From Planctomycetota bacterium (GTDB lineage: Bacteria > Planctomycetota > Phycisphaerae > Phycisphaerales > SM1A02): a DNA stretch of 39,192 nt. The notes below the pieces were generated by a model. It was not told the origin of the DNA. It was given only the letters and a program-made list of their open reading frames with translations, and did no database searches. The stretch spans positions 1-39,192 of the forward strand of contig JAAELP010000313.1 in NCBI GenBank assembly GCA_024226535.1, read 5' to 3'. Both the position numbers and the translations under genes were made by a program. How positions within the stretch are numbered: the first letter of the stretch is position 1; every line of letters begins with the position of its first letter. Positions 8,132 to 17,555 of the stretch are shown here, piece after piece.

Positions 8132-11100
8132 TTACGGGCAGGCTCCCCAGGCGCCGATCACCGCGAGGATGTCGGAGAACGCCACCATGTCGTCGCCGTC
8201 CACGTCCTGCGGGCAGCCGACGCACGGTCCCCACGCTCCGATCACCGCGAGGATGTCGGCGAAGTCCACCACGCCGTTGCCGCTCAGGTCGGCCGGGCAG
8301 GGGGGCGGTTCGTCCGCCCAGATCTCGATGTCGTCGAGGTTCCAGCCGGAGAATCCGTCGAACGCGTTGGTCGGTCCCATCGTCCAGCGCACGTACACCG
8401 CGGGCTGATCGTCGGCGACGGCCGAGATGTCGTACGTCATGTACTGCCAGCTCGAATCGGTGACCGCCATGCCGTTCATCCACACCGTCGCCCAGCCCAC
8501 GCCGTCGTTGCTGACGCTCACGGAGGCGAGGTCGAAGAGCTGCGTGTCGACGTTCAGCCAGCGCCGGAACGCCAACTCGACGTTCGTCAGGCCGGTGCAG
8601 TCGATCGCCGCGCTGGTGAGATGGTCCATGATCCCGGGCCCGTAGTCGCCGTCGAGGTTGTAGCCGAGGACGTTCGTTCCGGTGTGACCGCTCGTTGGAT
8701 CGGGCATCCCCTGGTTGGCGCCGCCGCTTCCGGTCGGCGGACCGAAGGCCCAGAGTCCTTCCATGCTCCAGCCGGGATCCGTGTCGAGCGAGAAGCTGTA
8801 CACCGGCTGCGGGATGGGACCGCACGGCACGATGCGCAGCGCCCAACTGTTCAACGTACCCTGGTCCTGCCCGGCGTTATCCGAGACGGTGAGGATCCAG
8901 TCGCCCAGCACCCCCGCGTCGTTGAAGTCCGCGAGCACGCCGGGACCGTCGGGCATGTGCTCGGAGTCGTCGTAGGTCACGAAGAGGTCGTTCGAGCTGC
9001 CGCCGGTGCGGTCGTGCAGCCGCACGACGGTTCCCGCCGGCGACTCCAACTCCACGATGAGGTCACCGACGTAGGTGTGGCTGAGATCGAGATCAACGTC
9101 CATGTCGCCGACGCAGAAATCGCTGCCGATCGTGATGATGCTCGTCGTGGTGTTGTTGTCGGTGATGGGCAACGGCGGATCTGCCGAGGCGAAGACCACG
9201 CGGCCCACCTCCAGCGCGATGCCGCGCGTCGTGTTGCCGACCTGGTGGTTCAGGTTCGTGAACTGCACGGAACCGGCGTACACGCCCGCGTCCATCCCCT
9301 CCGCGAACTCGGAAATGCCGACCACGACGTCGACCGTCTCGCCCAGACCGCTGAGCGTGAGCAGCAACGGATCGGTGTCGCCGTCCAGCGAGATCCACGG
9401 CTCGCTGCCAGTCACCTCGACCATCACCGGACTCGGGCGCTCGTTGGTGATCGTGTACGTGATCGAGCCTTCGAACGGGCCGCCGAGCGCTCCGCCCGTC
9501 TCCAGCTCGTCGTCCGGCCCCACGCTGATGAGCGTCATGCCCGCTTCGATCACGTGGTTGCGCACGCGCAGTTGCGCGTTGGTCAGGTCCTCGAAGATCA
9601 CTTCGCGCGTGTAGGTTCCTTCCGCGAGCGATCCCGGGTCGTCGAGGCTGACGGTGACCGTGGTCGTGCCGCCGAGCGGGGCGATCGTTCCGGTGACCGG
9701 CCCCGTGCCGCCGTCGATGAGCATCGGAGCGGCTCCGGCTCCCAGCCGCACCTCGTAGTCCACCGGGTCGGGTGACGGGTTGGACATGGTGTACACCATC
9801 GACATCGGCGCGAACGGACCGCCGACCTCGCCGATGTGCATCACGTCACCACCGGGGACGACCGACATGCCAAGGCCGGAGATCGTGTCCACGAACAGCA
9901 TGCCCGTACCCGCGGCGTCGAGCCACGGAGCGAGGCTCGTGGACGGTGACCCTCCACCGGTCCACGAGACGGACATCTTGCCGTACCAGTCGGAGGTCTG
10001 GCTCGAGCAGGAGGCGTAGCCGCCGTGGAGTTGCCCGATGATCCGGTGGTTCTGGTCGAACAGCGGCGAGCCGGAGGAGCCGGGCTCCGTCGTTCCGATG
10101 TCCCAGTCCTCGACACGCACGTGGGTGCCGTTGCCGGGAATCGCCTCGCCGAGGTAGCTCGTCGTCGTCGTGGGCTGGTCCTCGAAGCTGATGCGCTTCT
10201 CGTCGGTGTTCGGGTGGTGGATCGCCACGGCCCAGTCCGCGTCGGCGCCGGTCGCGTCCCAGCCCGCGTAGCCCACGCTCCACTCCGGATCCGGGTCGTC
10301 GTCCAGCTCCACGAGCGTCATGTCCGACGGACCGTACGCGGCACGGAAGAAGGACCCCGTGTTGAAATCGGCAAGGCTGCCGTCGCCGGAACCGCCGCTC
10401 TGGGGGCTTCCGGGCGGGCGGCACCACGAGTTCTCGTAGTTCCAGTACGTCACGAGCGACGCCGCGTTGCCCGAGTGGATACCGCAGTGATCGGCGGTCA
10501 TGAAGTACGGCGTCAGGTCGTACGACGTGTTGTTGACCATGAACCCGGTGCAGAACGTCCCGCCACCGGTGGAGATCACCGCCACCGTGGTGATGTCGTC
10601 GCGCCAGAGATCGCCCTCCGAACAGATGACGTCCACGTTGCAGGACCCCGACAGCGCGACGCCGTCCTCCAGCGCGGCCCCGAAGCCCCGGTATCCGTAG
10701 CCGACGTGGGTCAGCTCCAGCTCCAGTTGCTGCCGCTGGTCTTCCGGCACGCGCACCTCGACGACCACCTCGTCGGTGGGCACGATCGGCGTCCACAGCT
10801 CACCGTGCAGCTCGTTGTCCCGCGCGGTGAAGGGGCGAATCCTCGCGGTGCCGTCGGCGGCGGAGATGAGCAGGCGTCCGTCCGGCGGCATGACGTACCG
10901 CGAGAAGCCGAGGTTGATCGACGTGGCGTCGGGCGCGGCCACGCGCAGTCGCCAGAGCCAGCCTTCCTTGCCGATGCGCTCCCACGTGCCGTCCGTCGCC
11001 GGCTTCACGGTCACGCGGTGGGGGATCGCATAACGCGGGGGAAGCTCCAGCTCGCGGCGTTCGAGGTCCTCTTCGGCCACCGCCGCGAAGTCGATGCGCG

Positions 11101-11272
11101 GCATGGTCAGCAAGGGGATCTCCGCCAGCGGAAGCGCCTCGTGCCGGGATGCCGCCGCGTCCGGCGGGATCGTCGGCGGGGGAGCATCGGCGGCGATCGC
11201 GCCACCGGCAAGGGTCGCGCCGGCGCACAGCACCAGCAGCGCGGGACTCAGGAGTGTGGTCCGCATCGACAT
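8132..11272 (-). CDS. Secreted lysyl-endopeptidase-like serine protease with P-domain and dockerin-like repeats
   Basis: The 1046-residue protein has a signal peptide (about 1-28), a prodomain (about 30-200) and a chymotrypsin-fold domain like lysyl endopeptidase/protease I. The family-like segments are CSEGD, TADHC and WNYENSWCR. The predicted triad is H262, D317 (PSDMTLVEL) and S400 (PGSSGSP). Then come two Ig-like beta modules (about 470-690), a proprotein convertase P-domain (about 705-805; SHTYVGDLIVELESPAGT), a jelly-roll-like adhesion domain (about 815-985), and two terminal dockerin-like repeats (NGVVDFADILAVIGAWGPC and MVAFSDILAVIGAWGAC). ATG 11272 is preceded by an AGGAAGAG purine tract. 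It probably digests extracellular or envelope protein. Cleavage after Lys is inferred from family resemblance only. Confidence 0.9.
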   Translation of the reverse strand: MSMRTTLLSPALLVLCAGATLAGGAIAADAPPPTIPPDAAASRHEALPLAEIPLLTMPRIDFAAVAEEDLERRELELPPRYAIPHRVTVKPATDGTWERIGKEGWLWRLRVAAPDATSINLGFSRYVMPPDGRLLISAADGTARIRPFTARDNELHGELWTPIVPTDEVVVEVRVPEDQRQQLELELTHVGYGYRGFGAALEDGVALSGSCNVDVICSEGDLWRDDITTVAVISTGGGTFCTGFMVNNTSYDLTPYFMTADHCGIHSGNAASLVTYWNYENSWCRPPGSPQSGGSGDGSLADFNTGSFFRAAYGPSDMTLVELDDDPDPEWSVGYAGWDATGADADWAVAIHHPNTDEKRISFEDQPTTTTSYLGEAIPGNGTHVRVEDWDIGTTEPGSSGSPLFDQNHRIIGQLHGGYASCSSQTSDWYGKMSVSWTGGGSPSTSLAPWLDAAGTGMLFVDTISGLGMSVVPGGDVMHIGEVGGPFAPMSMVYTMSNPSPDPVDYEVRLGAGAAPMLIDGGTGPVTGTIAPLGGTTTVTVSLDDPGSLAEGTYTREVIFEDLTNAQLRVRNHVIEAGMTLISVGPDDELETGGALGGPFEGSITYTITNERPSPVMVEVTGSEPWISLDGDTDPLLLTLSGLGETVDVVVGISEFAEGMDAGVYAGSVQFTNLNHQVGNTTRGIALEVGRVVFASADPPLPITDNNTTTSIITIGSDFCVGDMDVDLDLSHTYVGDLIVELESPAGTVVRLHDRTGGSSNDLFVTYDDSEHMPDGPGVLADFNDAGVLGDWILTVSDNAGQDQGTLNSWALRIVPCGPIPQPVYSFSLDTDPGWSMEGLWAFGPPTGSGGANQGMPDPTSGHTGTNVLGYNLDGDYGPGIMDHLTSAAIDCTGLTNVELAFRRWLNVDTQLFDLASVSVSNDGVGWATVWMNGMAVTDSSWQYMTYDISAVADDQPAVYVRWTMGPTNAFDGFSGWNLDDIEIWADEPPPCPADLSGNGVVDFADILAVIGAWGPCVGCPQDVDGDDMVAFSDILAVIGAWGACP

Positions 11273-11573
11273 GGTCTCTTCCTCGGGCTTGGGGACTCAG
11301 TCACCGCTCCGGTACGTGCAGCGGGGGTGGCTGCACCACAAGAGACGGCCAGAATACGGAGCCGCCTCCTGGCGGTCACCGCCCCCCTTGCCGCGCGCGG
11401 CACCACATTGCTCCTGCTCCAGACCCCAGTTTCCGCCCCCCCCGTTACCTCCACTAGGGGAATGTCACCCCGCTTTCGTGACGGCGCGGCGGTGGGAGCG
11501 AGATAATCCGGGAAGAGGAAGTAGAAGAGGAAAGGACACGAACTTCGTCATTCGTCGCACCTGCGTACGATCT
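11273..11573. other. Divergent promoter region
   Basis: The 301 bases separate the minus-strand protease from glutamine synthetase and should contain both promoters. A purine-rich stretch at about 11513-11540 precedes glutamine synthetase. I see no strong sigma70-type hexamers and no gene. Confidence 0.4.
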
Positions 11574-12950
11574 ATGCCCATGCCGACACCATCACCCGAT
11601 CCCCGACGCATCTCGGACGTCGATCCGGGCCCGCGGTCCGGCTGGACGACCGACGATCTCGTGGAGTACGTCGGCGAAGAGGACATTCCACTCGTCAGCC
11701 TGATGCACGTGGGCGGCGACGGGTGGCTCAAGACCCTCGACTTCGCGCCGCGCGACGAGCATCAACTGCGCCGGATCCTGCGCGGCGGCGACCGCGCCGA
11801 CGGGTCGAGCCTGTTCCCGCGCGGGATGCACGCCGGTGCCTCCGACATCGTGCTGCGCCCTCGTCCCGAGACGGCGTTTCTCGATCCCTTCGCCGCCACG
11901 CGAACGCTGGTCGTGCGATGCGGCCACGACGGACCGGACGGCGCGCCACTGCCGCAATCGCCGGACACCATCGTGCGGCGGGCCGACCGGCGTCTGGCCG
12001 AACACACCGGCGTCGAGCTTCTTGCGCTCGGCGAGGTCGAGTTCTTCCTCGGCAGACGCGCCGACGAGACGCCCGTGTTTGGTGCCGACGAGCGCGGCTA
12101 CCACGCCACGGCTCCGTTCGTATTCGGCGAGGCGCTGCGCCGGGAGGCGATGGTCTGCCTGCGGGACCTGGGCATCCCCCTGAAGTACGGTCACAGCGAG
12201 GTCGGGTACGTCGAGCCGACGGAGGCGGGCGACCTGGTCTGGGAGCAGCACGAGATCGAGCTGGACCTGCTGCCGCTGCCGGACGCGGCGGACGCGATTC
12301 TCCTGACGCACTGGGTGTTGCGCAACCTCGCGCATGCGCGCGGCCTTCAGTGCAGCATCGATCCGCTGGTTGCGCACAAGCACGCCGGTAACGGGCTGCA
12401 CTTCCACTTCGCGGTGGGGGCGGAGGAGCGACCGGAAGCCGGCGCCGACGACGCGACCCCGCTCACTCCCTCGGCCCGCGCCCTCATCGGCGGCCTCGTG
12501 GAGATGGGCGGAGCGCTGATGGTCTTCGGCAACCGACGCGCGGACTCCTTCGCCCGGCTCGGGCAGGGGCTCGAGGCACCGACCGCGATCAGTTGGGGCG
12601 CGTGCGATCGGTCCGCGCTCATCCGACTGCCCGTCGTGCCGAGATCCGCCGACGGCACGGCGCTCGCCACGGCGACCATCGAGTTCCGGCTGCCCGACGG
12701 TTCGGCCCACCCGCACCTGCTTCTCGCGGGCGTCGCCCAGGCGATGTGCCACGGTCATGACCTGCCCGATCTCGACGCGCTCCTCGACCGCACCGGGTCA
12801 CGAGCCGACGGCGCCGACCGGGACCGCCTGCCCACGAGCTTCGCGGAGGTTGCCGAGGCGCTGGCCCGCTTCCGTCCCGCGCTCGAGGCCGGGGACGTGT
12901 TCCCGCCCGCGTTCATCGACGCGCTGCTGACCCGCCTTCGCAGCGAGTGA
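11574..12950 (+). CDS. Glutamine synthetase family protein (Bacteroidetes-like subgroup)
   Basis: ATP-dependent ligation of ammonia to glutamate is the family reaction. The 458-residue protein shows the family landmarks in order: DGSSLFPRG...SD (beta-grasp side), the metal-binding EVEFFL, SEVG...WEQHEIELD (the usual EVAPGQ-E motif with an insertion of about 14 residues), NGLHFHF (metal/ATP His), FARLGQGLEAP, DRSALIRLP and IEFRLPDGSA. The KYGHSEVG...EQ-EIE arrangement is that of a GS subgroup I know from Bacteroidetes rather than the E. coli type. The adenylylation Tyr motif (NLYDLP) is absent. ATG 11574 is preferred (MPMPTPS); ATG 11580 is equally possible. A substrate other than glutamate cannot be excluded. 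Confidence 0.88.
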   Translation: MPMPTPSPDPRRISDVDPGPRSGWTTDDLVEYVGEEDIPLVSLMHVGGDGWLKTLDFAPRDEHQLRRILRGGDRADGSSLFPRGMHAGASDIVLRPRPETAFLDPFAATRTLVVRCGHDGPDGAPLPQSPDTIVRRADRRLAEHTGVELLALGEVEFFLGRRADETPVFGADERGYHATAPFVFGEALRREAMVCLRDLGIPLKYGHSEVGYVEPTEAGDLVWEQHEIELDLLPLPDAADAILLTHWVLRNLAHARGLQCSIDPLVAHKHAGNGLHFHFAVGAEERPEAGADDATPLTPSARALIGGLVEMGGALMVFGNRRADSFARLGQGLEAPTAISWGACDRSALIRLPVVPRSADGTALATATIEFRLPDGSAHPHLLLAGVAQAMCHGHDLPDLDALLDRTGSRADGADRDRLPTSFAEVAEALARFRPALEAGDVFPPAFIDALLTRLRSE

Positions 12951-12972
12951 ACGAGACGGGGCCGGCTCCCCA

Positions 12973-12999
12973 TGGTGCAAATCCCCGTTTTGTGCACCA
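12973..12999. repeat. Inverted repeat TGGTGCA-N13-TGCACCA
   Basis: Seven-base arms at 12973-12979 and 12993-12999 lie 22 bases after the glutamine synthetase stop. It could be an operator for the next gene or a weak terminator stem. The arm order is opposite to the NtrC consensus. Confidence 0.35.
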
Positions 13000-13146
13000 A
13001 TGCCCGCGCTGGCGTATCGCGGCCATCGTGGGGAGCCGCGGGCGCTCATCGCCTCTGCTCCACACCGACTGAGCGGTCACACCGCCGCCGCGAGCCCCGG
13101 CGCGATCGGAGCGTCCGGTCGCGTTCTCGCGCAAAGGAGAGAAGCC

Positions 13147-14910
13147 ATGAACATGAGATGGCAGGCGAGCTTCGTGAGCGCGCTCGCGCTCATCGTCGTC
13201 GCCGGCGCCGCGTTCGGTGACGTCGTCTATCTGGACGCCACGTTCGACGACAAGACCGTCAACGCTCCCATCGGTACGGGTGGAGCGGCGGTCGGCGAAC
13301 CGGTCTGGGTCAGCTCGTACATCGACGCCATCGTGCGGGCGGCCCCTTTCGACTCACGATGCCTGGAGATCAGCGATGACAGTTCGATCTCGGCGGGAGC
13401 GGCGCGGTTCGAGTTTCTCGACGGCGTCGAGGTGACCTGGGCGACCTTGACGATCAACGTCCACCTGTGGTTCGACGGGCTGGAGCACTACGCGCTCTAC
13501 GTGCGCGAGCAGGGAACGTCGGCGGAGAGCTTCGCGACCCTGAAGTTCCTTCCCTCCGGGCAGGTCGAGGCCAACGACAAGGACTCCTACCTCGGCATGA
13601 TCGGCACCTACACGGTCGGCCGCCCCTACACGGTGAGCCTCGCGTACGACATGACCGACGGGACCTACGACATCTACCTCGACGGGTGTCTCGCGGTCGA
13701 GAACGAGACGCACGGGGTCGTGGGACGCGGCATCGGGAGAGTGGCGATCGGGATGGGCTTCGACACGGATCTCGACGGTCGCTTCTACGTGGACCACGTC
13801 TCGGTCATCCAGGGCGTGCGTCCGCTCGGGATCTGTCCCGGCACGTGCATCCTCGAGGCCGGCTTCGACGACAAGGTGATCGACGCGCCCATCGGAACGG
13901 GGGGGCCGGAGGAAGGCGAGCCGGTGACGGTCGCGCCCCAGATCGTTGCCACCGTGCGCGGGGCGCCTTTCGAAACGCCGTGCCTGGAGATCGTCGACAA
14001 CAGCACGTCGGCCGCCGGTACCGCGCGGTTCGAGTTCCTCGGACGCCGCGAGGTCACGACCCGCACGATCACGCTCAACGCCGACCTGTGGTTCGACGTG
14101 ATGGACGACTACGACGTCAGGGTGCGCGAGCAGAGCTCGTCCGCCCAATCGTTCGTGAACGTCGGGTTCTACCAATCCGGCATCATCCAGGTCAGCGACG
14201 CGGACTCGTTCCTCGGCACCATCGGCACTTACGAGACCGACCGCGTCTACCCGATGAGCCTCGTGTTCGACATGGACGCCGACACCTACGACCTCTACCT
14301 CGACGGTTGCCTGATCGTGCAGGACGAACCGCACGGGGTCGTGGGACGCGGCCCCGGGGCGCTTCTCATCGGGACCGGCCACGATCCGGATCTGGCCGGA
14401 CGCCTCTTCGTGGACAACATCTCCGTGTGCGAGGGCGTGCAGCCGGTCGTGGACTGCTGTCCCGCCGACCTCGACGGGAGCGGCGATGCGGGCTTCAGCG
14501 ACATCCTCGAGATCATCGGCGCGTGGGGTCCCTGCGGGGTGCCGTGCCCGGAGGACCTCAACGGCAACGGATCCGTGGACTTCGCGGACATCCTCGCGGT
14601 GATCGGCGCGTGGGGATCGTGCGCGGAGCCCGGTGCGTGCTGCCTGGACAACCTCTCCTGCATCGTGGTGACCGAGGCTGCGTGCGATGCACAGGCCGGG
14701 ACGTTCCAGGGAACGGGCACGACGTGCGGATCGATCGACTGTTTCGCGGCGTGCGTGGCCGGATCGGGTAGCTGCTTCGCATCGGGCCCGACGCCCGGGT
14801 GCGACGATCCGTACTGCTGTAACCTCGTATGCACGTTGGATCCGTACTGCTGCGACGTCATGTGGGACCTCACCTGCGTGCAGGAGGCGAACAGTCTGTG
14901 CGCGCCGTAG
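13147..14910 (+). CDS. Secreted protein with tandem ~200-residue duplication, dockerin-like repeats and Cys-rich tail
   Basis: The start is ATG 13147 with AAGGAG seven bases upstream. A signal peptide (about 1-25, AAFGD) precedes two homologous beta-rich units (about 26-235 and 236-435). Each unit begins with FDDK-x-x-x-APIGTGG and includes LWFD, a YDxYLDGCL strand, the shared HGVVGRG and a final FxVD-x-SV strand. They resemble LamG/concanavalin-like domains, but this is fold inference. Two dockerin-like repeats follow (about 437-495), then GACCLDNLSC and a tail with PGCDDPYCCNLVC / DPYCCDVMWDLTC pairs, a motif seen on planctomycete exported proteins. The function is unknown; adhesion or carbohydrate binding is plausible. 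The protein is 587 residues. Confidence 0.85.
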   Translation: MNMRWQASFVSALALIVVAGAAFGDVVYLDATFDDKTVNAPIGTGGAAVGEPVWVSSYIDAIVRAAPFDSRCLEISDDSSISAGAARFEFLDGVEVTWATLTINVHLWFDGLEHYALYVREQGTSAESFATLKFLPSGQVEANDKDSYLGMIGTYTVGRPYTVSLAYDMTDGTYDIYLDGCLAVENETHGVVGRGIGRVAIGMGFDTDLDGRFYVDHVSVIQGVRPLGICPGTCILEAGFDDKVIDAPIGTGGPEEGEPVTVAPQIVATVRGAPFETPCLEIVDNSTSAAGTARFEFLGRREVTTRTITLNADLWFDVMDDYDVRVREQSSSAQSFVNVGFYQSGIIQVSDADSFLGTIGTYETDRVYPMSLVFDMDADTYDLYLDGCLIVQDEPHGVVGRGPGALLIGTGHDPDLAGRLFVDNISVCEGVQPVVDCCPADLDGSGDAGFSDILEIIGAWGPCGVPCPEDLNGNGSVDFADILAVIGAWGSCAEPGACCLDNLSCIVVTEAACDAQAGTFQGTGTTCGSIDCFAACVAGSGSCFASGPTPGCDDPYCCNLVCTLDPYCCDVMWDLTCVQEANSLCAP

Positions 14911-14969
14911 AACGATCCGGAGCGCCGCTCGCCGGTCGCATCTTCAGGCGCGGGTGGTGGTGATCTCCG

Positions 14970-15854
14970 GTGAAGGCTGACGATCGAGTCGAGATCGACG
15001 CAGGGCTCGCGGGCCGGTTGATCGCCGACCAGTTTCCGCAGTGGGCGGACCTGCCTCTGCGGCCCGTCGAACCGAACGGGTGGGACAACCGGACGTTCCG
15101 CCTCGGCGACGAGATGACGGTGCGCCTGCCGAGCGCGGACCGTTACGTCGCGCAGGTGGCAAAGGAGCAGCGGTGGCTGCCGAGGCTCGCGACGCGTCTT
15201 CCGCTTCCCATCCCGGTTCCGCTCGCGATGGGCGCTCCCGCCGAGGAGTATCCGTGGCCGTGGTCCGTCTACCGGTGGATCGACGGCGAGACGGCGACCG
15301 CGGAACGCGTCGACGACATGGCCGAGTTCGCGACCGCGCTGGCGGAGTTCCTCGCCGCGTTGCAGCGGATCGAACCCGACGGCGGGCCCGCGCCCGGCCG
15401 GCACAACTTCTTCCGAGGCGGACCGCCGGCGACCTACGACGAGGAGACACGCGACGCGATCTCGGTCTTGCACGGCGAGATCGACGTCGATGCGGTGACC
15501 GCGGTGTGGAACGCGGCCCTCGACGCGACCCGGCACGGTCCGCCGGTCTGGCTGCATGGAGACGTCGCCGCGTCGAACCTCCTCGTGCGCGACGGTCGGT
15601 TGTGCGCCGTCATCGACTTCGGTTGCACGGGCGTGGGTGATCCCGCGTGCGACCTGGCGATCGCGTGGACGCTCTTCGCGGGCGAGAGCCGCGAAGCGTT
15701 CCGCGCCGCGATGAAGGTCGACGACGCCACCTGGGCGCGCGGCCGCGGGTGGGCGCTCTGGAAGGCACTGATCACGCTCGCGGGAATCGTCGGCCCTGAT
15801 CCGGCGAGACGGGGAGAAGCCCGACGGGGCATCGAGGCGGTGCTCTCGGAGTAG
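14970..15854 (+). CDS. Aminoglycoside phosphotransferase-fold kinase (APH family)
   Basis: The 294-residue protein has the APH/choline-kinase signature. WLHGDVAASNLLV is the Brenner motif with catalytic Asp (residue about 193), and AVIDFGCTGVGDPACDLA supplies the metal-binding Asp. The N-lobe contains EPNGWDNRTFRLG and a VRLPS strand with the ATP-binding region, then YRWIDGE. This layout matches chromosomal APH proteins annotated as aminoglycoside or macrolide phosphotransferase-like, whose real substrate is usually unknown. I do not claim resistance. The start is GTG 14970, without a strong ribosome-binding site. It stands alone between the secreted protein gene and the YgbA-like gene. Confidence 0.85.
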   Translation: MKADDRVEIDAGLAGRLIADQFPQWADLPLRPVEPNGWDNRTFRLGDEMTVRLPSADRYVAQVAKEQRWLPRLATRLPLPIPVPLAMGAPAEEYPWPWSVYRWIDGETATAERVDDMAEFATALAEFLAALQRIEPDGGPAPGRHNFFRGGPPATYDEETRDAISVLHGEIDVDAVTAVWNAALDATRHGPPVWLHGDVAASNLLVRDGRLCAVIDFGCTGVGDPACDLAIAWTLFAGESREAFRAAMKVDDATWARGRGWALWKALITLAGIVGPDPARRGEARRGIEAVLSE

Positions 15855-15900
15855 GGAACGCTCGACGGATCAGGACGTCGACCCCTGCTATCCTGAGGCA

Positions 15901-16245
15901 ATGGAGAGCCGACGGATCCGGCGTGAGAAGAAGACGGTCACGGTCATGATCGACATGTACTGTCGAGACCAGCACAACGGGCGCGTGGAGCCCGGATTGT
16001 GCGATGAGTGCCGGGAACTGCACGACTACGCGATGCAGCGCATCGACAAGTGCCCGTTCTGTCTCGCCAAGCCAACCTGCGCGAACTGCCCGGTGCACTG
16101 CTACAAGAAGGACTTGCGAGCACGCGTGCGAGAGGCCATGGCGTACGCGGGCCCGCGCATGATGCGGCGGCATCCCATCCTGGCGATGATGCACATCATG
16201 GACGGATTCCGCACCGTCGAGGCTCCGGCTCGCCGCGGAAAGTGA
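15901..16245 (+). CDS. ygbA: YgbA-like protein (nitrous oxide-stimulated promoter family)
   Basis: The 114-residue protein matches the small Cys-rich YgbA_NO family. Visible features are an N-terminal basic RRIRREKKTVTVMIDMYC, a CDECREL motif, CPFCLAKPTCANCPVHCY, and the C-terminal RRHPILAMMHIMDG. Eight cysteines in CxxC-like spacing suggest metal or Fe-S binding. In enterobacteria the family is induced by nitric oxide through NsrR; I see no obvious NsrR box here. Its stop overlaps GTG 16242 (GTGA), so it is likely translationally coupled to the next gene. Confidence 0.85.
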   Translation: MESRRIRREKKTVTVMIDMYCRDQHNGRVEPGLCDECRELHDYAMQRIDKCPFCLAKPTCANCPVHCYKKDLRARVREAMAYAGPRMMRRHPILAMMHIMDGFRTVEAPARRGK

Positions 16246-16568
16246 ACGGCGACGGCGATGCGATGCCCGAGGCCGCGAAGCTGGCCAGGGCGGAGCCGGA
16301 CCGGTACGAGACCGGCTCGACCGGGTGGGTGACGGCCAGGTTCACCGCCGACGAACCGATGCCGAAGAGACTCTGGGAGAAGTGGCTCGATGAGAGCTAC
16401 GAACTGAGTCGCGGAGCTGGAGCTGGACGAAAACCCGCGGGGAAGAAGACCTCGAAGAAGAACGCCCCGAAGAAGAAGGCCACCAAGAAGAAGACCGCCG
16501 CGAAGAAGGCCACCGGAAGCAGGACCGCCCGGACGGTCGGACGGAAGACGACGCGCAGGGGCGATTGA
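16242..16568 (+). CDS. Small protein with conserved N-terminus and histone H1-like Lys/Ala tail
   Basis: The first half contains YETGSTGWVTARFTADEPMP and WEKWLDESYEL, which resembles the WVTxRF...W-x-DESY core of MmcQ/YjbR-like proteins, but is much shorter than that family. The second half (from about residue 57) is a Lys/Ala/Thr-rich tail of KK(A/T) repeats, as in bacterial histone H1-like proteins, and could bind nucleic acid. The start is taken as GTG 16242, overlapping the previous stop; ATG 16263 (MPEAAKL) is an equal candidate. The protein is 108 residues from GTG. Confidence 0.7.
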   Translation: MNGDGDAMPEAAKLARAEPDRYETGSTGWVTARFTADEPMPKRLWEKWLDESYELSRGAGAGRKPAGKKTSKKNAPKKKATKKKTAAKKATGSRTARTVGRKTTRRGD

Positions 16569-16583
16569 CGCTGCCGACTCCAG

Positions 16584-17084
16584 ATGCCCAGAGCCCTCCA
16601 TCGGACGCTCTTCAAGATCGCGCTCTTCGGAGCCATCAGCATCGGTTCGGCGTTCGTCTTCGCCTCCGTCTACGTCGTGGTGTTCCATCTCAGCCTGCCG
16701 CCGACCGACGGCGCCTACGGCCAACCCATGTCGAGGGTGTTCGCCGACCCCCTGGTCCGGGGCGTGGCTTCGGCGGTCGCGCTCGTGTCCGGCGTGGTCT
16801 TCTGGCCGGTGTTCTACTTCACGCTCCGCGACCGACGCCTGGTGTACTGCCTGCCGATCGTGCTTGGCGTCGTGATCCTCGAGATCGTGCTCGTGACCTT
16901 CTTCATCCACGCGTTGGTTGCGTGGCCGGTGTCCTACTTCGCGCTCGTGATCGCGCTCGTCGGCTGCTGGGCGGCCGGCGTCCGTCCCTCGACCCGGCAT
17001 CGGTGCTCCGAGTGCGGCTATGACCTTCGCGGTCTCCCCGATTCGCGGTGCCCGGAGTGCGGGCACCGCCCTCACCCCGCCTGA
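16584..17084 (+). CDS. Membrane protein with C-terminal zinc ribbon, 166 aa
   Basis: Four hydrophobic spans (about residues 9-32, 55-78, 85-108 and 110-130) are followed by HRCSECGYDLRGLPDSRCPECGH, a two-CxxC ribbon common at the ends of planctomycete membrane proteins. The ribbon presumably sits in the cytoplasm and binds zinc; its role is unknown. The gene begins 16 bases after the previous stop, so the three genes from 15901 may form one transcript. Confidence 0.75.
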   Translation: MPRALHRTLFKIALFGAISIGSAFVFASVYVVVFHLSLPPTDGAYGQPMSRVFADPLVRGVASAVALVSGVVFWPVFYFTLRDRRLVYCLPIVLGVVILEIVLVTFFIHALVAWPVSYFALVIALVGCWAAGVRPSTRHRCSECGYDLRGLPDSRCPECGHRPHPA

Positions 17085-17555
17085 GCGGGATCGGGCCGCC
17101 CGGTCCGCGCGGAGGGATCCGCGGCCCGGTGGGAAGTGTGGCTCGGGGACCGGCCGCCGGTTGGTCCTCGTCGCCGGGCAGGGGCGGGCGTTCGCCGGAG
17201 CCGCTTCCCCGGAATCCGGGACGGTCCGGCCGGCAACGACCGACCCAGTGGTGAGCGGACGCCGCGACCGTGCGACTTCTGCTACTATTCCGCTGGCATC
17301 GCACCCCGGTGCGGGTGCCGATTTCACAGTCAAACCCCAGAAGCAACCCAGGATTCCGAAGGGTTCAGGGCGGATCTCTCGGAGACCCGCGCCCCGCCTT
17401 ATTCGGAAGAGGGTCAGCCCGGGGAGTTTTCATTGAGGTCGCGGCTACAATGCGACCGAGCGGCTGAGGTGAGGCACGGAGCTTCGCCGAGGCCGCGTCC
17501 ATCCCGTGAACGACAGTGCATCGCCGCAGAGCCCTGCCCCGTCTTCACCCATTTC
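17085..17555. other. Long 5' region of the RRM gene, no gene seen
   Basis: This is about 470 bases without a convincing gene. A TACAAT at 17446-17451, preceded by GGC (an extended -10 style), is the best promoter guess, without a matching -35. An imperfect hairpin with GCGG/CCGC arms lies near 17370-17390. Long leaders are common on cold-responsive RNA-binding protein mRNAs, so a regulatory leader is possible. Confidence 0.35.

Noticed and set aside
12973-12999. NtrC-binding site near glutamine synthetase
   Set aside because: The arms are GGTGCA...TGCACC, the reverse order of the NtrC consensus, the spacing is 13, and the site lies after the gene, not before it.
14970-15854. Calling the APH-fold gene an antibiotic resistance gene
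   Set aside because: The fold is shared by many kinases of unrelated substrates, and nothing in the context points to resistance.
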